From: Telluribacter humicola
Lineage (GTDB): Bacteria; Bacteroidota; Bacteroidia; Cytophagales; Spirosomataceae
Length of the DNA stretch: 64,000 nt
Reading direction: 5' to 3'
Assembly (NCBI RefSeq): GCF_017355935.1
Contig: NZ_JAFIQT010000001.1
Span: 2,108,001-2,172,000, forward strand
The notes under the pieces were generated by a model. That model did no database searches. It had not been told where the DNA came from and worked only from the letters and a program-made list of their open reading frames with translations. Of the stretch, positions 18,209 through 27,184 are shown piece after piece; within the stretch, counting starts at the first letter, position 1, and every line of letters begins with the position of its first letter. Made by a program: the position numbers and the translations under genes.

Positions 18209-18931
18209 TCAGTTTATACCTTTCCACCGCAATAGTTTTCTCTCCAGTTCAGGTATGTATATCTGATCTGAATTGTAATATACATCGCCATCAGTAGTAT
18301 TTATTAACAAAAACTGATGCCCTCTCTTGTTTACGAACATTCGCACAACCTGGCCATTCTTAAGTTTGAAGGTCCCCTTTGCGTAGTCGCCGGCAGCAAA
18401 TCCATTCAATTTATAAGAAGTTGGTGGTAGGCTTTTGACCAGCCTCAAGGCTACTACATCCTGTTTTTGGATTGTCATTCCGTAAGAACCTTTGATCTCA
18501 ATGGAGTCTTCGTTCAGAATAAGCTCATTGCTCTGAAAATCATTTAGCGTTTCCAATCCTATAAAGACGGCTATAAGTAGTAAAATGCCTCCTGTGATAT
18601 AAGATATTAACCTTTTGCCGCCAAATGCCTTTGTATAGGACGTGCTTTGAATAACCATCCAGGAATAGGCAACCAAAGGATAGGTGATCATGAATAGGCT
18701 GGCCCAATTGGTATTGATCAAACTAATCACCCAAGTCTCTACAAAAAGGGACACTCCTAGTATAATATGGAACAGCTTAAAGTAATTCAGGTACCCATTG
18801 ATATCGACATTCGCCCTTTCTGCATCTGACATCGTGTTGTAACCTGATAGTATGTACTTCGCGTTTTTTCTGGTTACTATAAATCCAATAGACGTAAATA
18901 TGACCGATAGGAATAGGGCGACGTAAATCAT
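18209..18931 (-). CDS. Membrane protein of unknown function
   Basis: I do not recognise the family. The N-terminal half has four membrane helices (starting IYVALFLSVIFTSIGFIVT, then FHIILGVSLFVETWVISLI, a third at YPLVAYSWMVIQS and a fourth at YITGGILLLIAVFIGL). The C-terminal half, about residues 130-240, is soluble and beta-rich with EDSIEIKGSYGMTIQKQDV and a basic end RKLLRWKGIN. The layout resembles small membrane proteins with a PH-like C-terminal domain, but this is only a shape resemblance. It borders the IS-disturbed region. Confidence 0.7.
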   Translation of the reverse strand: MIYVALFLSVIFTSIGFIVTRKNAKYILSGYNTMSDAERANVDINGYLNYFKLFHIILGVSLFVETWVISLINTNWASLFMITYPLVAYSWMVIQSTSYTKAFGGKRLISYITGGILLLIAVFIGLETLNDFQSNELILNEDSIEIKGSYGMTIQKQDVVALRLVKSLPPTSYKLNGFAAGDYAKGTFKLKNGQVVRMFVNKRGHQFLLINTTDGDVYYNSDQIYIPELERKLLRWKGIN

Positions 18932-19035
18932 TATATGAATACTGGATTTTTTACTAACAAATTATTTAAGCCATCGTTAGCACAAGGCTATCTTAAATTT
19001 TTTGGCTATATATTACTTCACACTCTCTTTACTCT

Positions 19036-19658
19036 TTAAAGCCGGTAATGGGTATTTCCATCATAACGATATACTCCGTCTATAGTACCATACCAAATAC
19101 TGCCATCCTTAGCTTCTAAAATTCCGAAAATCATTCCTCTATTATCTTCATCTTTTGATATTATATCGGTTTTAATTGGCTTTTTATCAGACAACGACTT
19201 TTCATCATAACGGGAAAGTGCCCATCTTCCACCAGCACCTTGTGAACTTGTCCAAATGTTACCTCTCTTGTCTTCGTAAACATTCCCAACAAAATCCTCG
19301 GTGATATTGGTAAACGTACTGCCGTCATAACGCCAAAGACCATCAGTTCCACCAAGCCATACATTGCCTTTTTTATCTTCAATCATAGTACGGACATTCG
19401 TAAAAGTTTCGCCGTTATGGGTTAAAGTGGTAAACGTTTTTCCATCATAAACGAAGGCCTTGCCTTTTGTGCCAAACCAGAATTTACCTGTATTGTCTTC
19501 AATGATTGAATAAACAACATTATTATCACTATCAGGGGGACTGTTAATCCTTCATTCATTTTATAAGTTTGAAAGAATTTTCCATCATACCGGCTTGCTC
19601 CGCTTGGAGTTCCAAACCAGATATTGCCTGATTTATCTTCATAAATACAAGGGACCTG
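19036..19658 (-). pseudogene. Truncated and frameshifted two-component-type propeller protein fragment
   Basis: On the minus strand the region encodes repeated propeller blades of the ligand-binding sensor type, each with a YEDKSGNIWFGT-like core (IYEDKSGNIWFGT, IIEDNTGKFWFGT, MIEDKKGNVWLGGTDG, VYEDKRGNIWTS, LEAKDGSIWYGT). The C-terminus is intact (RYDGNTHYRL). The reading frame shifts by one base at a C5 tract near 19535-19540: upstream the blades are in one frame, downstream in another. Beyond 19658 the IS5-family element begins, and no matching N-terminal half is found on its far side. Such proteins normally carry many more blades and a signal peptide, so this is a decayed 3' fragment. Confidence 0.85.
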
Positions 19659-19660
19659 AA

Positions 19661-19682
19661 AATTAGAACATGTTGGGAAATT
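19661..19682 (+). repeat. Left inverted repeat of the IS
   Basis: This terminal repeat starts AATTAGAACATGTT and matches the opposite end with two mismatches over 22 bases (positions 15 and 18 of the repeat). Confidence 0.85.
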
Positions 19683-19692
19683 ATAATTGGTA

Positions 19693-20475
19693 CTAATTCA
19701 GAATTCTTTGCAACATGATCTGAATGTTGGACAAATAGAGCCAGCTCACCGAAGAGCATACTGTGTGTTCATAATCCTTGACTATCCGCCGGAAAAAATT
19801 TGTCCACCCAATCGTCCGTTCAACTACCGCCAGGCGGCCCGGCCAGCGCTTGGCTACTGGTACAAAACCCAGCACTGACTCAGGTCGGGATGCTTTCTGA
19901 AAATCAATGCTCCAACGAGCCAACTCGGCAGCGAAAACACCATTGTAAGCCTGATCTCCCAGTACTTTCTCCAACCGCTCGCCCATCCGCCATAGTACAT
20001 CGCCAATCAGTGTGCAGCTAGTAGGCCCATCCGCTTGGTTGGCGGAATGAACATGGGCTACCCATAGACGCCCCTGTGTATCGACAACGAATTGTCTTTT
20101 ACGTCCATTGACGCGTTTGTTTGGGTCAAGCCCACGCTCTTCACAAATCATTGGCCCTAGCTTAACACTCTGCGAGTCAACACATACTAATGATGGGGTA
20201 GGCATTCTGCCAAACCGCTTCCGGTCAATCTCATTGAGTGCCGCATTGATTCGCTCAAACGTACCCTCGCGCTTCCATACATCAAAATAGTAGTAGATTG
20301 CCTGCCAGGGGGGCCAGCAGTGCGGCAGGTTGCGCCACTAGCAGCCAGTTCGTAGCAGCCATAGAATGATGTCAATAATTTGCCGTAAATCATGCTTTCG
20401 CTTGCGATTTAGATCAAAGAAAGGCGAAATTGCAGCCCATTGGGAGTCGGTCAGTGGTTGCCACTGTTTGGTCAT
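19693..20475 (-). pseudogene. IS5-family DDE transposase with an in-frame amber stop
   Basis: Read from the ATG at 20475 the frame encodes 260 residues: MTKQWQPLTDSQWAAISPFF, RQIIDIILWLLRTGC, WRNLPHCWPPWQAIYYYFD, VCVDSQSVKLG (first Asp), LGDQAYNG (second Asp) and VVERTIGWTNFFRR (Glu), the DDE triad of the family. One codon interrupts it: codon 46, at 20338-20340, is TAG where related proteins have Gln (CQWRNLP), consistent with a single C-to-T change of CAG. No frameshift is needed to join the halves. A shorter product could start after the stop (for example at 20205) but would lack the N-terminal DNA-binding part. Confidence 0.88.
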
Positions 20476-20524
20476 AGCTTTGCATTTTGGTCGATACAAA
20501 GTTGGCACGACTCTCAGTTATTTC

Positions 20525-20546
20525 AATTCCCAAACATGTTCTAATT
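20525..20546 (-). repeat. Right inverted repeat of the IS
   Basis: Read on the minus strand from 20546 inward this is AATTAGAACATGTT followed by TGGGAATT, matching the left end at 20 of 22 bases. It lies 50 bases outside the transposase start codon. Confidence 0.85.
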
Positions 20547-20572
20547 CACCTGTTAATAAGAATAAAATGCAG

Positions 20573-21286
20573 CTATTCCATAAAGATCTTACCCCGACTG
20601 TGACGTTTCACGCTTTCATTAAGACTGTTAAATAATTGCCTGGAATCTTCATTTACCATTTCAATACCTATGCAGGTTAGTAGATATAGACTAAATATCG
20701 AATTGACATTTTCAAGGATATAGTTCCTTTCAAATGTAGCCTGATCTTTTGTCCCTTGATCCCATTTCTGAGACCGAACCATAGTTAGTTTATCTATTTT
20801 TACCTGGTTCTTCGTAACATCTTTCTTCAACTCAGATAGTTGCTTATCAATAGTTTTAATTTCGGCATGAAACTTGTCAAATACTATCCTTTCGTATCGA
20901 TCTCTTTCTTCGGTAAGTGGAGAATTCTTGACCATTGATTTAGAATAGTCTTCTGTATTGATTAGCAATTCGTTTTCCCCTTCCCAAAAGAACCAGTACG
21001 ATTTATCACTATTATGAGCATCTGCTAAGTAGTAAGCATCTGTTTCTTTGATTTTGGAGTTGTTATAGAAGAAGCTATCACCTTCTACCGGAATAGTGGC
21101 GACGAACTGAGAATCAAAATAATTATTATATTTATACAGGTTCAGGCTTGTGGGAACTTCGGATCCGTCAAATTTACCAGTAAGTATAAAGTTTTGGCAG
21201 AAGCCTGAATTGGCTACTACCATAGTGATGACGACAACCAATGCATATCGTATTTTATAGCATTTCATAATGTTACAGATTTTCAT
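20573..21286 (-). pseudogene. DUF4369-type thioredoxin-family protein, apparently lacking its C-terminal half
   Basis: The product starts with a signal peptide (YALVVVITMVVANSGFCQ) and continues with a DUF4369-like beta-rich domain (NFILTGKFDGSEVPTSLNLY) and a helical segment (DRYERIVFDKFHAEIKTIDKQLSELKKD). The pattern FERNYILENVNSIFSLYLL and then LFNSLNESVKRHSRGK is what precedes the thioredoxin/AhpC domain in full-length TlpA-type relatives, but the frame stops a few codons later and no WCxxC domain follows. The stop lies 26 bases from the IS end. It may be a stable short protein, but loss of the 3' half is more likely. A second Met seven codons in is an alternative start. Confidence 0.65.
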
Positions 21287-21362
21287 GAGTTAAGATGAAT
21301 AGCTCTGAGTCAACAGGTCGTATTGAGGAATTAGAACCCTATCCAGTATTTAGCACCTTACC

Positions 21363-22964
21363 TCATTCCGCCAGTGCCCGGTCCAGCACCTGCCGTACTC
21401 TTGGATCACCTGGGCGTGGCGCATCCGCATTGATCACTTTACCATCTTTACCAATCACCATGTAGCGAGGGATGGATTTAAGCTTGTGTTCCTGAAGAAA
21501 CTTTGATGTCTCGGGTTTAAGGACTTTGAAACTGTTCATGGCAAGATTAACTTCTAAGCGCTCGGAAGCTTTACTCCACTTCATATAAGTATCATCCATG
21601 GATAAAAACACCACTTCCAACCCTTTCTTTTCATAGTCATGCAGAAGGCTTTTGGAGTGGGGCATCTCTTCAATACAGGGGGCACACCAACTGGCCCAAA
21701 AGTCCAGGAAAACCACTTTTCCTTTTTTACTTGCCAAAAGTTCTTCAATGGTTATTTGCTCCCGGTTGTATGTCAGTAGGTGTAGATTCGAGGGTTTTCG
21801 GCTGAGCAGTTCATCTTTCTGGTATTTCGCCTGTGCTTGCCGAACGAGCGTAGAATCCTTAACCAGACCCACAAATCTCTTCAGGTAAGTATCTATTTCG
21901 TCTGGGAAATACAGGTCAATCTTATTAAGACTGGTGAAGAGCATCTGATCTTTCACCGCAGGGCACAGCAGGGAAGAATTAGTTGCCTTAGTGAAACTTT
22001 CCCTAGGATCTCTTAGATGAAACTGGTTGGCTACGGTCCATTTGGCTCTGGATGTGATGTATTTCTTCTCAAAGTTGTCCAGACACTGATTAAAATATTC
22101 ATCCTGAAAACGCTGCTTCCTGAATCTACTGTTGAGCTCGCTGGCCGCCTGAGCTGAATCGAGCGAGCCCGACATGATTTCCAGCTTTAGTAGCAGGTTT
22201 GAATACTTTTGTTGATAAAAGTTGTATGTAGCCTCTGAAACCTGTTCGTGGTTACGTAGTGAGTCGAGAATCTGCTGGCTGTAACTCTGTATGTTTTTAG
22301 TAGAAGCTAGCAGTTCGCTTCCCACTTTGTTTTCAAGTTCTTCCAGGTACAATCCTTTTTCATACCCTTTCCTTGCGAGTTGCCGTTCGTTCTCTTTGGG
22401 ATCATCGAAAAAGTGCTTGAAGGCTGCCATGCGGGTGTTATCGGCCATGCCAGCAGTCAGGCAAGTACCCGGATGTTTTGTATTGAACAGGGCTTCTACA
22501 TTTAAGTCCTGCGGAGCATAGGTAACGGTTGAATGTTTGACGACAACGGGTTTGCCTGGATCGAAACTCATAACCAATGAGTCACCCTTATGTACCAGAA
22601 AGTCCTGAAATTCGAAGAAGCTTAGATAGCGTCGGACCATTACCCAATCGGACTGGGTCGAATAAGTTGCTACCTTGTTTTTTGCTATTTCATTAAATCG
22701 AAAATCTATTCGATCAAAACTGTCATATAAAGCGATATATTCAAGCCTTCCTCTATTGGAATTAGTTTTGGTCTTTAACATACTGTTGAACTCCGGCTTG
22801 TCAACGAACTGGATATGAATAACGCCGGGTCCAGTCCTTTCATCGCTACTTTCAGTGGCTGCTGTAGTGGCAACATGTTCCTGGGAATGCTTCGTACAAC
22901 CAAGAAGAAGAATGAAAATAAGTATCTGGGTTAAATTGAAAAAGCAAAGTGCTAGAGGCTGCAT
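21363..22964 (-). CDS. TlpA-like thioredoxin-domain lipoprotein
   Basis: A lipoprotein signal with Cys23 (LLLGCTKHS) leads to a long helical central region (residues about 130-380), and the C-terminal 150 residues form a thioredoxin/AhpC-TSA domain. The active site is WASWCAPCIEEMPH, preceded by GKVVFLDF and followed by KSIPRYMVIGKDGKVI with the cis-Pro. It should act as a membrane-tethered periplasmic thiol-disulfide reductase. I chose the ATG at 22964 because it starts the lipoprotein signal directly; an in-frame upstream start would bury it. It is the intact neighbour of the truncated DUF4369 gene downstream, with a similar overall layout. Confidence 0.88.
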   Translation of the reverse strand: MQPLALCFFNLTQILIFILLLGCTKHSQEHVATTAATESSDERTGPGVIHIQFVDKPEFNSMLKTKTNSNRGRLEYIALYDSFDRIDFRFNEIAKNKVATYSTQSDWVMVRRYLSFFEFQDFLVHKGDSLVMSFDPGKPVVVKHSTVTYAPQDLNVEALFNTKHPGTCLTAGMADNTRMAAFKHFFDDPKENERQLARKGYEKGLYLEELENKVGSELLASTKNIQSYSQQILDSLRNHEQVSEATYNFYQQKYSNLLLKLEIMSGSLDSAQAASELNSRFRKQRFQDEYFNQCLDNFEKKYITSRAKWTVANQFHLRDPRESFTKATNSSLLCPAVKDQMLFTSLNKIDLYFPDEIDTYLKRFVGLVKDSTLVRQAQAKYQKDELLSRKPSNLHLLTYNREQITIEELLASKKGKVVFLDFWASWCAPCIEEMPHSKSLLHDYEKKGLEVVFLSMDDTYMKWSKASERLEVNLAMNSFKVLKPETSKFLQEHKLKSIPRYMVIGKDGKVINADAPRPGDPRVRQVLDRALAE

Positions 22965-23343
22965 AGTCAGATAGCTTTTTTGAAGTTGTGTGGCAGGTTC
23001 ATAAAGTTTAACCAAGGCTTTTGCGAATGGAGATTAGGATGCAGTAGAAGTTATGGAGAGGGGATAACACACTCTTTCCAAAGAACGGAGATTGACTTCC
23101 TTAGCAGTATAAATTAGAACTAATTTCTTAGTTTTTTTATCTAACGGTCATTATACCGCCTATGTTCAGGATCTACCCTAACCGAGCTGCTCTTGAACGG
23201 ATATTGTACTCAACATTGAAATACGCCCGTTTTTGTAAGTGATGCTTTACAACAAAGGCTGCTGTAGTAGTACCTGCAGTGGTGTCAGGTAAGTAGTAGT
23301 AGCCGTGTGCATGGTTCGCTCTTAGTCTTGATCTAACTCTTCT
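22965..23343. other. Intergenic region, no gene seen
   Basis: About 380 bases lie between the TlpA-like gene start and the DUF4249 gene end. I found no convincing reading frame, RNA gene or strong hairpin. An AT-rich stretch around 23100-23150 includes a short AAATTAG/CTAATTT-like inverted repeat that does not look like a terminator. Confidence 0.5.
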
Positions 23344-24660
23344 TTACTCGCGCCACCCTACCGGCATGGCCGAGGTTTGCTTCTCGGTATCCAGGCAGAT
23401 AGCCGTGTAGGGACGACTGCGAGAGGAAGGGTCTAGTATTTCAATCATAGGGGATACCGGGTCCAAGGGAGAGGGTTCGGGGTTAGGCAGCCGACGGAAC
23501 ATAGCATAGAATATCTGGTCCACTCCCGATATCATATTGCCGCTTTCGTCCACTCCTCCTCCATAGGGGATACCACTAGTATCTTTACGATCTAGCCAGT
23601 ATCTCTTCGTCGAGACGGCAGAAGCCGTAAATAAGCCCACTACTAGTTCCTGAGGATCTGCCCCATTCTGCACATTGCCGACAGAAGCGGTGGGAGGTAG
23701 ATCGGCCACACCTCCATTGTTCTGGGTCTGCTCCTGCAACTCTTTGAAAAAGCGATAAGCAGAGGACGTCAGACTAGACTGCCGTAGCTCTACCAGAGAA
23801 CCGTGTTGTTGGTAGAATGGAATCTTGGCTGCAATATGGTTAGCAATGGGAGCTCCGTCTGTATAGCCGTCAGCAAATATGTTAAGTTCATTATTAAAAA
23901 AGATAGCCCAACACTTGGTCCGGCAGCGATAATCATATACCCAATATGGTAATACTCCCCCATTATATTGTGGTGGTGGAGGTGGTGGATAATAACAATC
24001 TTCCAGAATAGAATCGCCTAATATAAAGTACCAATAGCCATTAGGATCGTATTTTACGATAACGTTATTTATAGAATATAACCCTCTCTCGCAGGTTCTG
24101 CACCATTCCTGCTTTTCCCATAGCTTCCAATCCCACTTGTAGTAGTTAGGCTGCCCCTCCGGGTCCTGCGTATCAATGTAGAAATCGTGTGCCGCACGGT
24201 AGCCGTTCAATAGTGTAGGAGAGAGGCTGTTGGGGTTGAATTCGGCCCGCACCTGTCCGATGGAGGGTACATCGGGCATGATCTGTTGCGTGGACTGGTA
24301 GGAAGTACCATCACCATCACTGAGGGTGAATCGTAGCTGGTAGGCATGGCCCACCTGCCCCCGAACATCAGCGGGAAGGGCGTACACGCCATCGTATGTT
24401 TCGTGGGCTTCAATGACTTGCGAAGAATCTACCACAACCTGTACTTTAGCCTTGGTAAGAGCCATAAAGCCGGGCCGGCCAGTAACGGGGTCACTCTTGG
24501 AGCGGTTGAGCCGGATGATCTGCGGCTCGGGCAGATTGGTGATGGTACCATCTACAATAACAACATTCAGATTACCTGGTAGTTGCGGATCGTAACTATC
24601 TACGCAGCCGGAAAGCAGGAGCAAAGTCAGAAGTAGAGGTAAAATGGCCCTGGAAGACAT
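23344..24660 (-). CDS. DUF4249 lipoprotein (paralogue 1)
   Basis: DUF4249 proteins are Bacteroidota lipoproteins usually encoded beside a TonB-dependent receptor. The lipobox is LLLSGC with Cys19, followed by VDSYDPQLP. The conserved N-terminal beta domain has VIVDGTITNLPEPQIIRLNRS and DPVTGRPG. Further on are PEGQPNYYKWDWKLWEKQEWC and the C-terminal RYWLDRKDTSGIPYGGGVDESG. A run of prolines plus glycine near residue 225 replaces a loop. It is divergent from the receptor gene at 24788 and closely resembles the second DUF4249 protein at 27185. Function is unknown; partnership with the receptor in uptake is inferred from context. Confidence 0.92.
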   Translation of the reverse strand: MSSRAILPLLLTLLLLSGCVDSYDPQLPGNLNVVIVDGTITNLPEPQIIRLNRSKSDPVTGRPGFMALTKAKVQVVVDSSQVIEAHETYDGVYALPADVRGQVGHAYQLRFTLSDGDGTSYQSTQQIMPDVPSIGQVRAEFNPNSLSPTLLNGYRAAHDFYIDTQDPEGQPNYYKWDWKLWEKQEWCRTCERGLYSINNVIVKYDPNGYWYFILGDSILEDCYYPPPPPPQYNGGVLPYWVYDYRCRTKCWAIFFNNELNIFADGYTDGAPIANHIAAKIPFYQQHGSLVELRQSSLTSSAYRFFKELQEQTQNNGGVADLPPTASVGNVQNGADPQELVVGLFTASAVSTKRYWLDRKDTSGIPYGGGVDESGNMISGVDQIFYAMFRRLPNPEPSPLDPVSPMIEILDPSSRSRPYTAICLDTEKQTSAMPVGWRE

Positions 24661-24787
24661 AGAGTGAGGTAGATGGTGGGAAATAATTGGTGCTAAAAAG
24701 GTAAAAATTTTCAGTAGTAAATAAAAGTTTAATTATATTTCTTCACCTTATTACACTACGGTTCCTTCCTACCCTCACCACCACACT

Positions 24788-27184
24788 ATGACCCGACTGT
24801 ACCTGCTGCTGTCTTTCCTCTTCCTATTGACCATTCCGGCACTGGCCCAGCTGAGCCACACCCTCTCGGGTACCGTCCGTGACTCGGCTTCGGGGCGCCC
24901 GCTGATGCGCGCCGCTATCATCATTGATTACGAGAGGACCACTACTGGTACCTACACCGACAACGACGGCCACTACGCCATCAAAGTACCCGCCGGACAG
25001 CGCATCCTGGTGGTACGCTATGTTGGCTACGTCCCCTTCCGCACCACCATCCGCGTCACCGGCGACACCCGCTACGATGTAAATCTGCCCAGCGTGGCCA
25101 GCCAGCTCGAAGAAGTAGTAGTGACCTCCAAAGCCTACGACCGCACCGTACGCCAGCCCCTGCTGGGCGTCACCCAGATCAACATCGCCACTCTCAAACG
25201 CATGCCTGCCGCCCTGGGGGAGGTAGATATCCTGCGCAGCCTGCAGATGCTACCGGGCGTGACCAGCGTGGGCGAAGCCGCCAACGGAGTGAATATCCGC
25301 GGTGGTACCACCGACCAGAACCTGATTCTGCTGGACGATACCCCCATCTTCAACCCCACCCACATGTTCGGCATGTTCTCGGTGTTTCCGCCCGATGCCG
25401 TCAGCGGTCTGGACCTCTACAAGGGCAACGTGCCCGCCCGCTACGGCGGAAGGGCCGCCTCGGTGCTGGACATCAGCCTCAAGTACCCCGACCTGGAGCA
25501 GACCCGCTTCAACGGGGGAATCAGCCTGGTCGCCAACCGGCTCACGCTGGAGACGCCCCTGATCAAGGGCAAGCTGGGCTTGCTGGTATCGGGACGCGGC
25601 GCCTTCAACGACTACCTGCTGCGGATGCTTTCGCCCCGCTTTGACCACATCCGGGCCAAGTTCGGCGACGGGACCACCAAGCTCTTCTGGCGGGTCAACG
25701 ACCGCAATACCGTCACAGCTATGGGCTACCTGAGCTATGATCTGTTCCAGACCAATCTGCTGGGGAGCCTGGCCAATGTCAACTCGGTAGCTACCAAGTA
25801 TGAGCACAAGACCGCTAACGCCATGGTACGCTGGTTCCACGCTTTCTCGCCCCGGCTCAACCTGCAGACGACGGCTCTGGTGGCGCAGTACGTACCCAGC
25901 ATCCTCTCCATTGAGGATAGTACCAACAATGAAGTGGTACTCAAGCAGGCGCTGCTGCAGCGGCAGCTCAAAACCAACCTGAACTACCAGCTCGAAAACC
26001 AGAAGATCGAGCTGGGGCTGAGCAGCACCCACTACGGGCTCAATCCGGGGGAGCTGATCCCTAACCAGAGTCCGGCGGTCAGGTACCAGCGCACGCCCCC
26101 GGAGCAGGGGCTGGAGCTGGCCATTCACCTGGAAGACGAGATCAGCCTGACCGAGCAGCTGGCCGTGTCGGCGGGGGTACGTTACTCGCACTTTCAGAAC
26201 CTGGGACCATCGGTAGTGCGACGCTACACCACCGGAGAGATCGTGGACGTAACGACGGTAGTGGACTCGGTGCGCTACGGAGCCGGTAAGGTGACGGCGC
26301 AGTACGGGGGCTTTGAGCCGCGGCTGGGTCTGCGCTACGCGCTGGGGGCCAATGCCTCACTAAAGGTAGGCTACAACCTGATGCGGCAGTACCTGCAGGT
26401 GGTCTCCAATACCACTACACCGCTGCCTACCTCCCGCTGGAAAACCTCCGATGCTCATATCCAGCCGCAGGTGAGCCAGCTGTTGTCAGCGGGCTACTTC
26501 TTCAATTCAAAAAACAGTATCCTGGAGCTGTCGGCGGAGGTGTACTGGCGCACTACCCGGCACGTGCTGGACTACAAGCCGGGAGCTAACTTCCTGCTGG
26601 ACCCCTACCCGGAGACCAGCCTGCTCTCGGGCCGCAGCCGGGCCTACGGGCTGGAGACCATGCTGACCAAGAAGAAGGGGGAGCTGACCGGCTGGGTCAA
26701 CTACACCTACGCCCGCACCTTCAACCAGGTGGTGACCGGAGCGGACTTCCACCAGCGGATCAACGGCGGCGACTGGTACCGTGCCAACTATGACCGCCCC
26801 CACAGCCTCAACGCCAGCCTGACGATCAACCAGGGCAAGCACCACAGCTTTTCATTCAACATCGCTTACAGCACGGGCCGTCCCTACACGGCACCCGAGG
26901 GTTTTATCCGCTACCAGGACAGGACCTATCCCTTCTACAACCGGCGCAACATGCAACGGCTGCCCGACTACCACCGCCTGGACTTCGCCTGGAACATCTA
27001 TAACCCCAGCATGCGCTCTAAGCGCTGGCAGAGCCACTGGACCTTCACGGTCTACAACCTGTACGGTCGCAAGAACGCCTACTCGATCTACTACCGCACC
27101 GAGGGGCAGGCGACCAACCCCTACCGGCTGGCTATCTTTGCCGCCCCCATTCCGAGCCTAACCTATAATGTTAAGTTTGAGTAG
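24788..27184 (+). CDS. TonB-dependent receptor with CarboxypepD_reg-like N-terminal domain
   Basis: This is an outer-membrane active-transport receptor. A signal peptide (LYLLLSFLFLLTIPALAQ) precedes a carboxypeptidase-regulatory-like domain (residues about 22-110, SGTVRDSASGRPLMRAAI, TGTYTDNDGHYAIKVPAG). A plug domain follows with RQPLLGVTQINIATL, GVNIRGGTTDQNLILLDDTPIFN and VSGLDLYKGNVPARYGGRAAS, then a barrel of about 22 strands (residues about 240-798). Length (798 aa) fits the class. Its stop codon directly abuts the ATG of the second DUF4249 gene, showing tight coupling. The gene is clearly richer in G and C than its neighbours (41 of 60 bases in 26041-26100). Confidence 0.94.
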   Translation: MTRLYLLLSFLFLLTIPALAQLSHTLSGTVRDSASGRPLMRAAIIIDYERTTTGTYTDNDGHYAIKVPAGQRILVVRYVGYVPFRTTIRVTGDTRYDVNLPSVASQLEEVVVTSKAYDRTVRQPLLGVTQINIATLKRMPAALGEVDILRSLQMLPGVTSVGEAANGVNIRGGTTDQNLILLDDTPIFNPTHMFGMFSVFPPDAVSGLDLYKGNVPARYGGRAASVLDISLKYPDLEQTRFNGGISLVANRLTLETPLIKGKLGLLVSGRGAFNDYLLRMLSPRFDHIRAKFGDGTTKLFWRVNDRNTVTAMGYLSYDLFQTNLLGSLANVNSVATKYEHKTANAMVRWFHAFSPRLNLQTTALVAQYVPSILSIEDSTNNEVVLKQALLQRQLKTNLNYQLENQKIELGLSSTHYGLNPGELIPNQSPAVRYQRTPPEQGLELAIHLEDEISLTEQLAVSAGVRYSHFQNLGPSVVRRYTTGEIVDVTTVVDSVRYGAGKVTAQYGGFEPRLGLRYALGANASLKVGYNLMRQYLQVVSNTTTPLPTSRWKTSDAHIQPQVSQLLSAGYFFNSKNSILELSAEVYWRTTRHVLDYKPGANFLLDPYPETSLLSGRSRAYGLETMLTKKKGELTGWVNYTYARTFNQVVTGADFHQRINGGDWYRANYDRPHSLNASLTINQGKHHSFSFNIAYSTGRPYTAPEGFIRYQDRTYPFYNRRNMQRLPDYHRLDFAWNIYNPSMRSKRWQSHWTFTVYNLYGRKNAYSIYYRTEGQATNPYRLAIFAAPIPSLTYNVKFE

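Larger units (their letters stand above)
19659..20547 (-). mobile_element. IS5-family insertion sequence, about 0.89 kb
   Basis: A single transposase gene is bounded by imperfect inverted repeats (20 of 22 bases identical, AATTAGAACATGTT at both outer ends). The 5-base sequence ACCTG occurs directly outside each end (19654-19658 and 20548-20552) and could be the target duplication, which sets the limits given here. Because the two ends differ by one base in offset, the exact outer border is uncertain by a base or two. The transposase carries an in-frame amber codon, so the copy is probably not autonomous. Confidence 0.85.

Noticed and set aside
19693-20393. Programmed frameshift between two IS transposase frames
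   Set aside because: Manual translation of the minus strand shows one continuous frame from 20475 to 19693 interrupted only by the amber codon; the apparent second frame is an out-of-frame reading.
20366-20635. Plus-strand frame across the right end of the IS
   Set aside because: It is antisense to the transposase start and DUF4369 gene end, with no protein features.
25250-26191. A 313-codon open frame antisense to the TonB receptor
   Set aside because: Its composition (Val/Gln/Gly/Pro rich, no domain) follows from the high third-position GC of the receptor on the other strand. The receptor is a convincing protein over the same bases.
26507-26845. Further antisense frames in the receptor
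   Set aside because: Same explanation as the frame at 25250-26191; they read as complement shadows of GC-rich codons.
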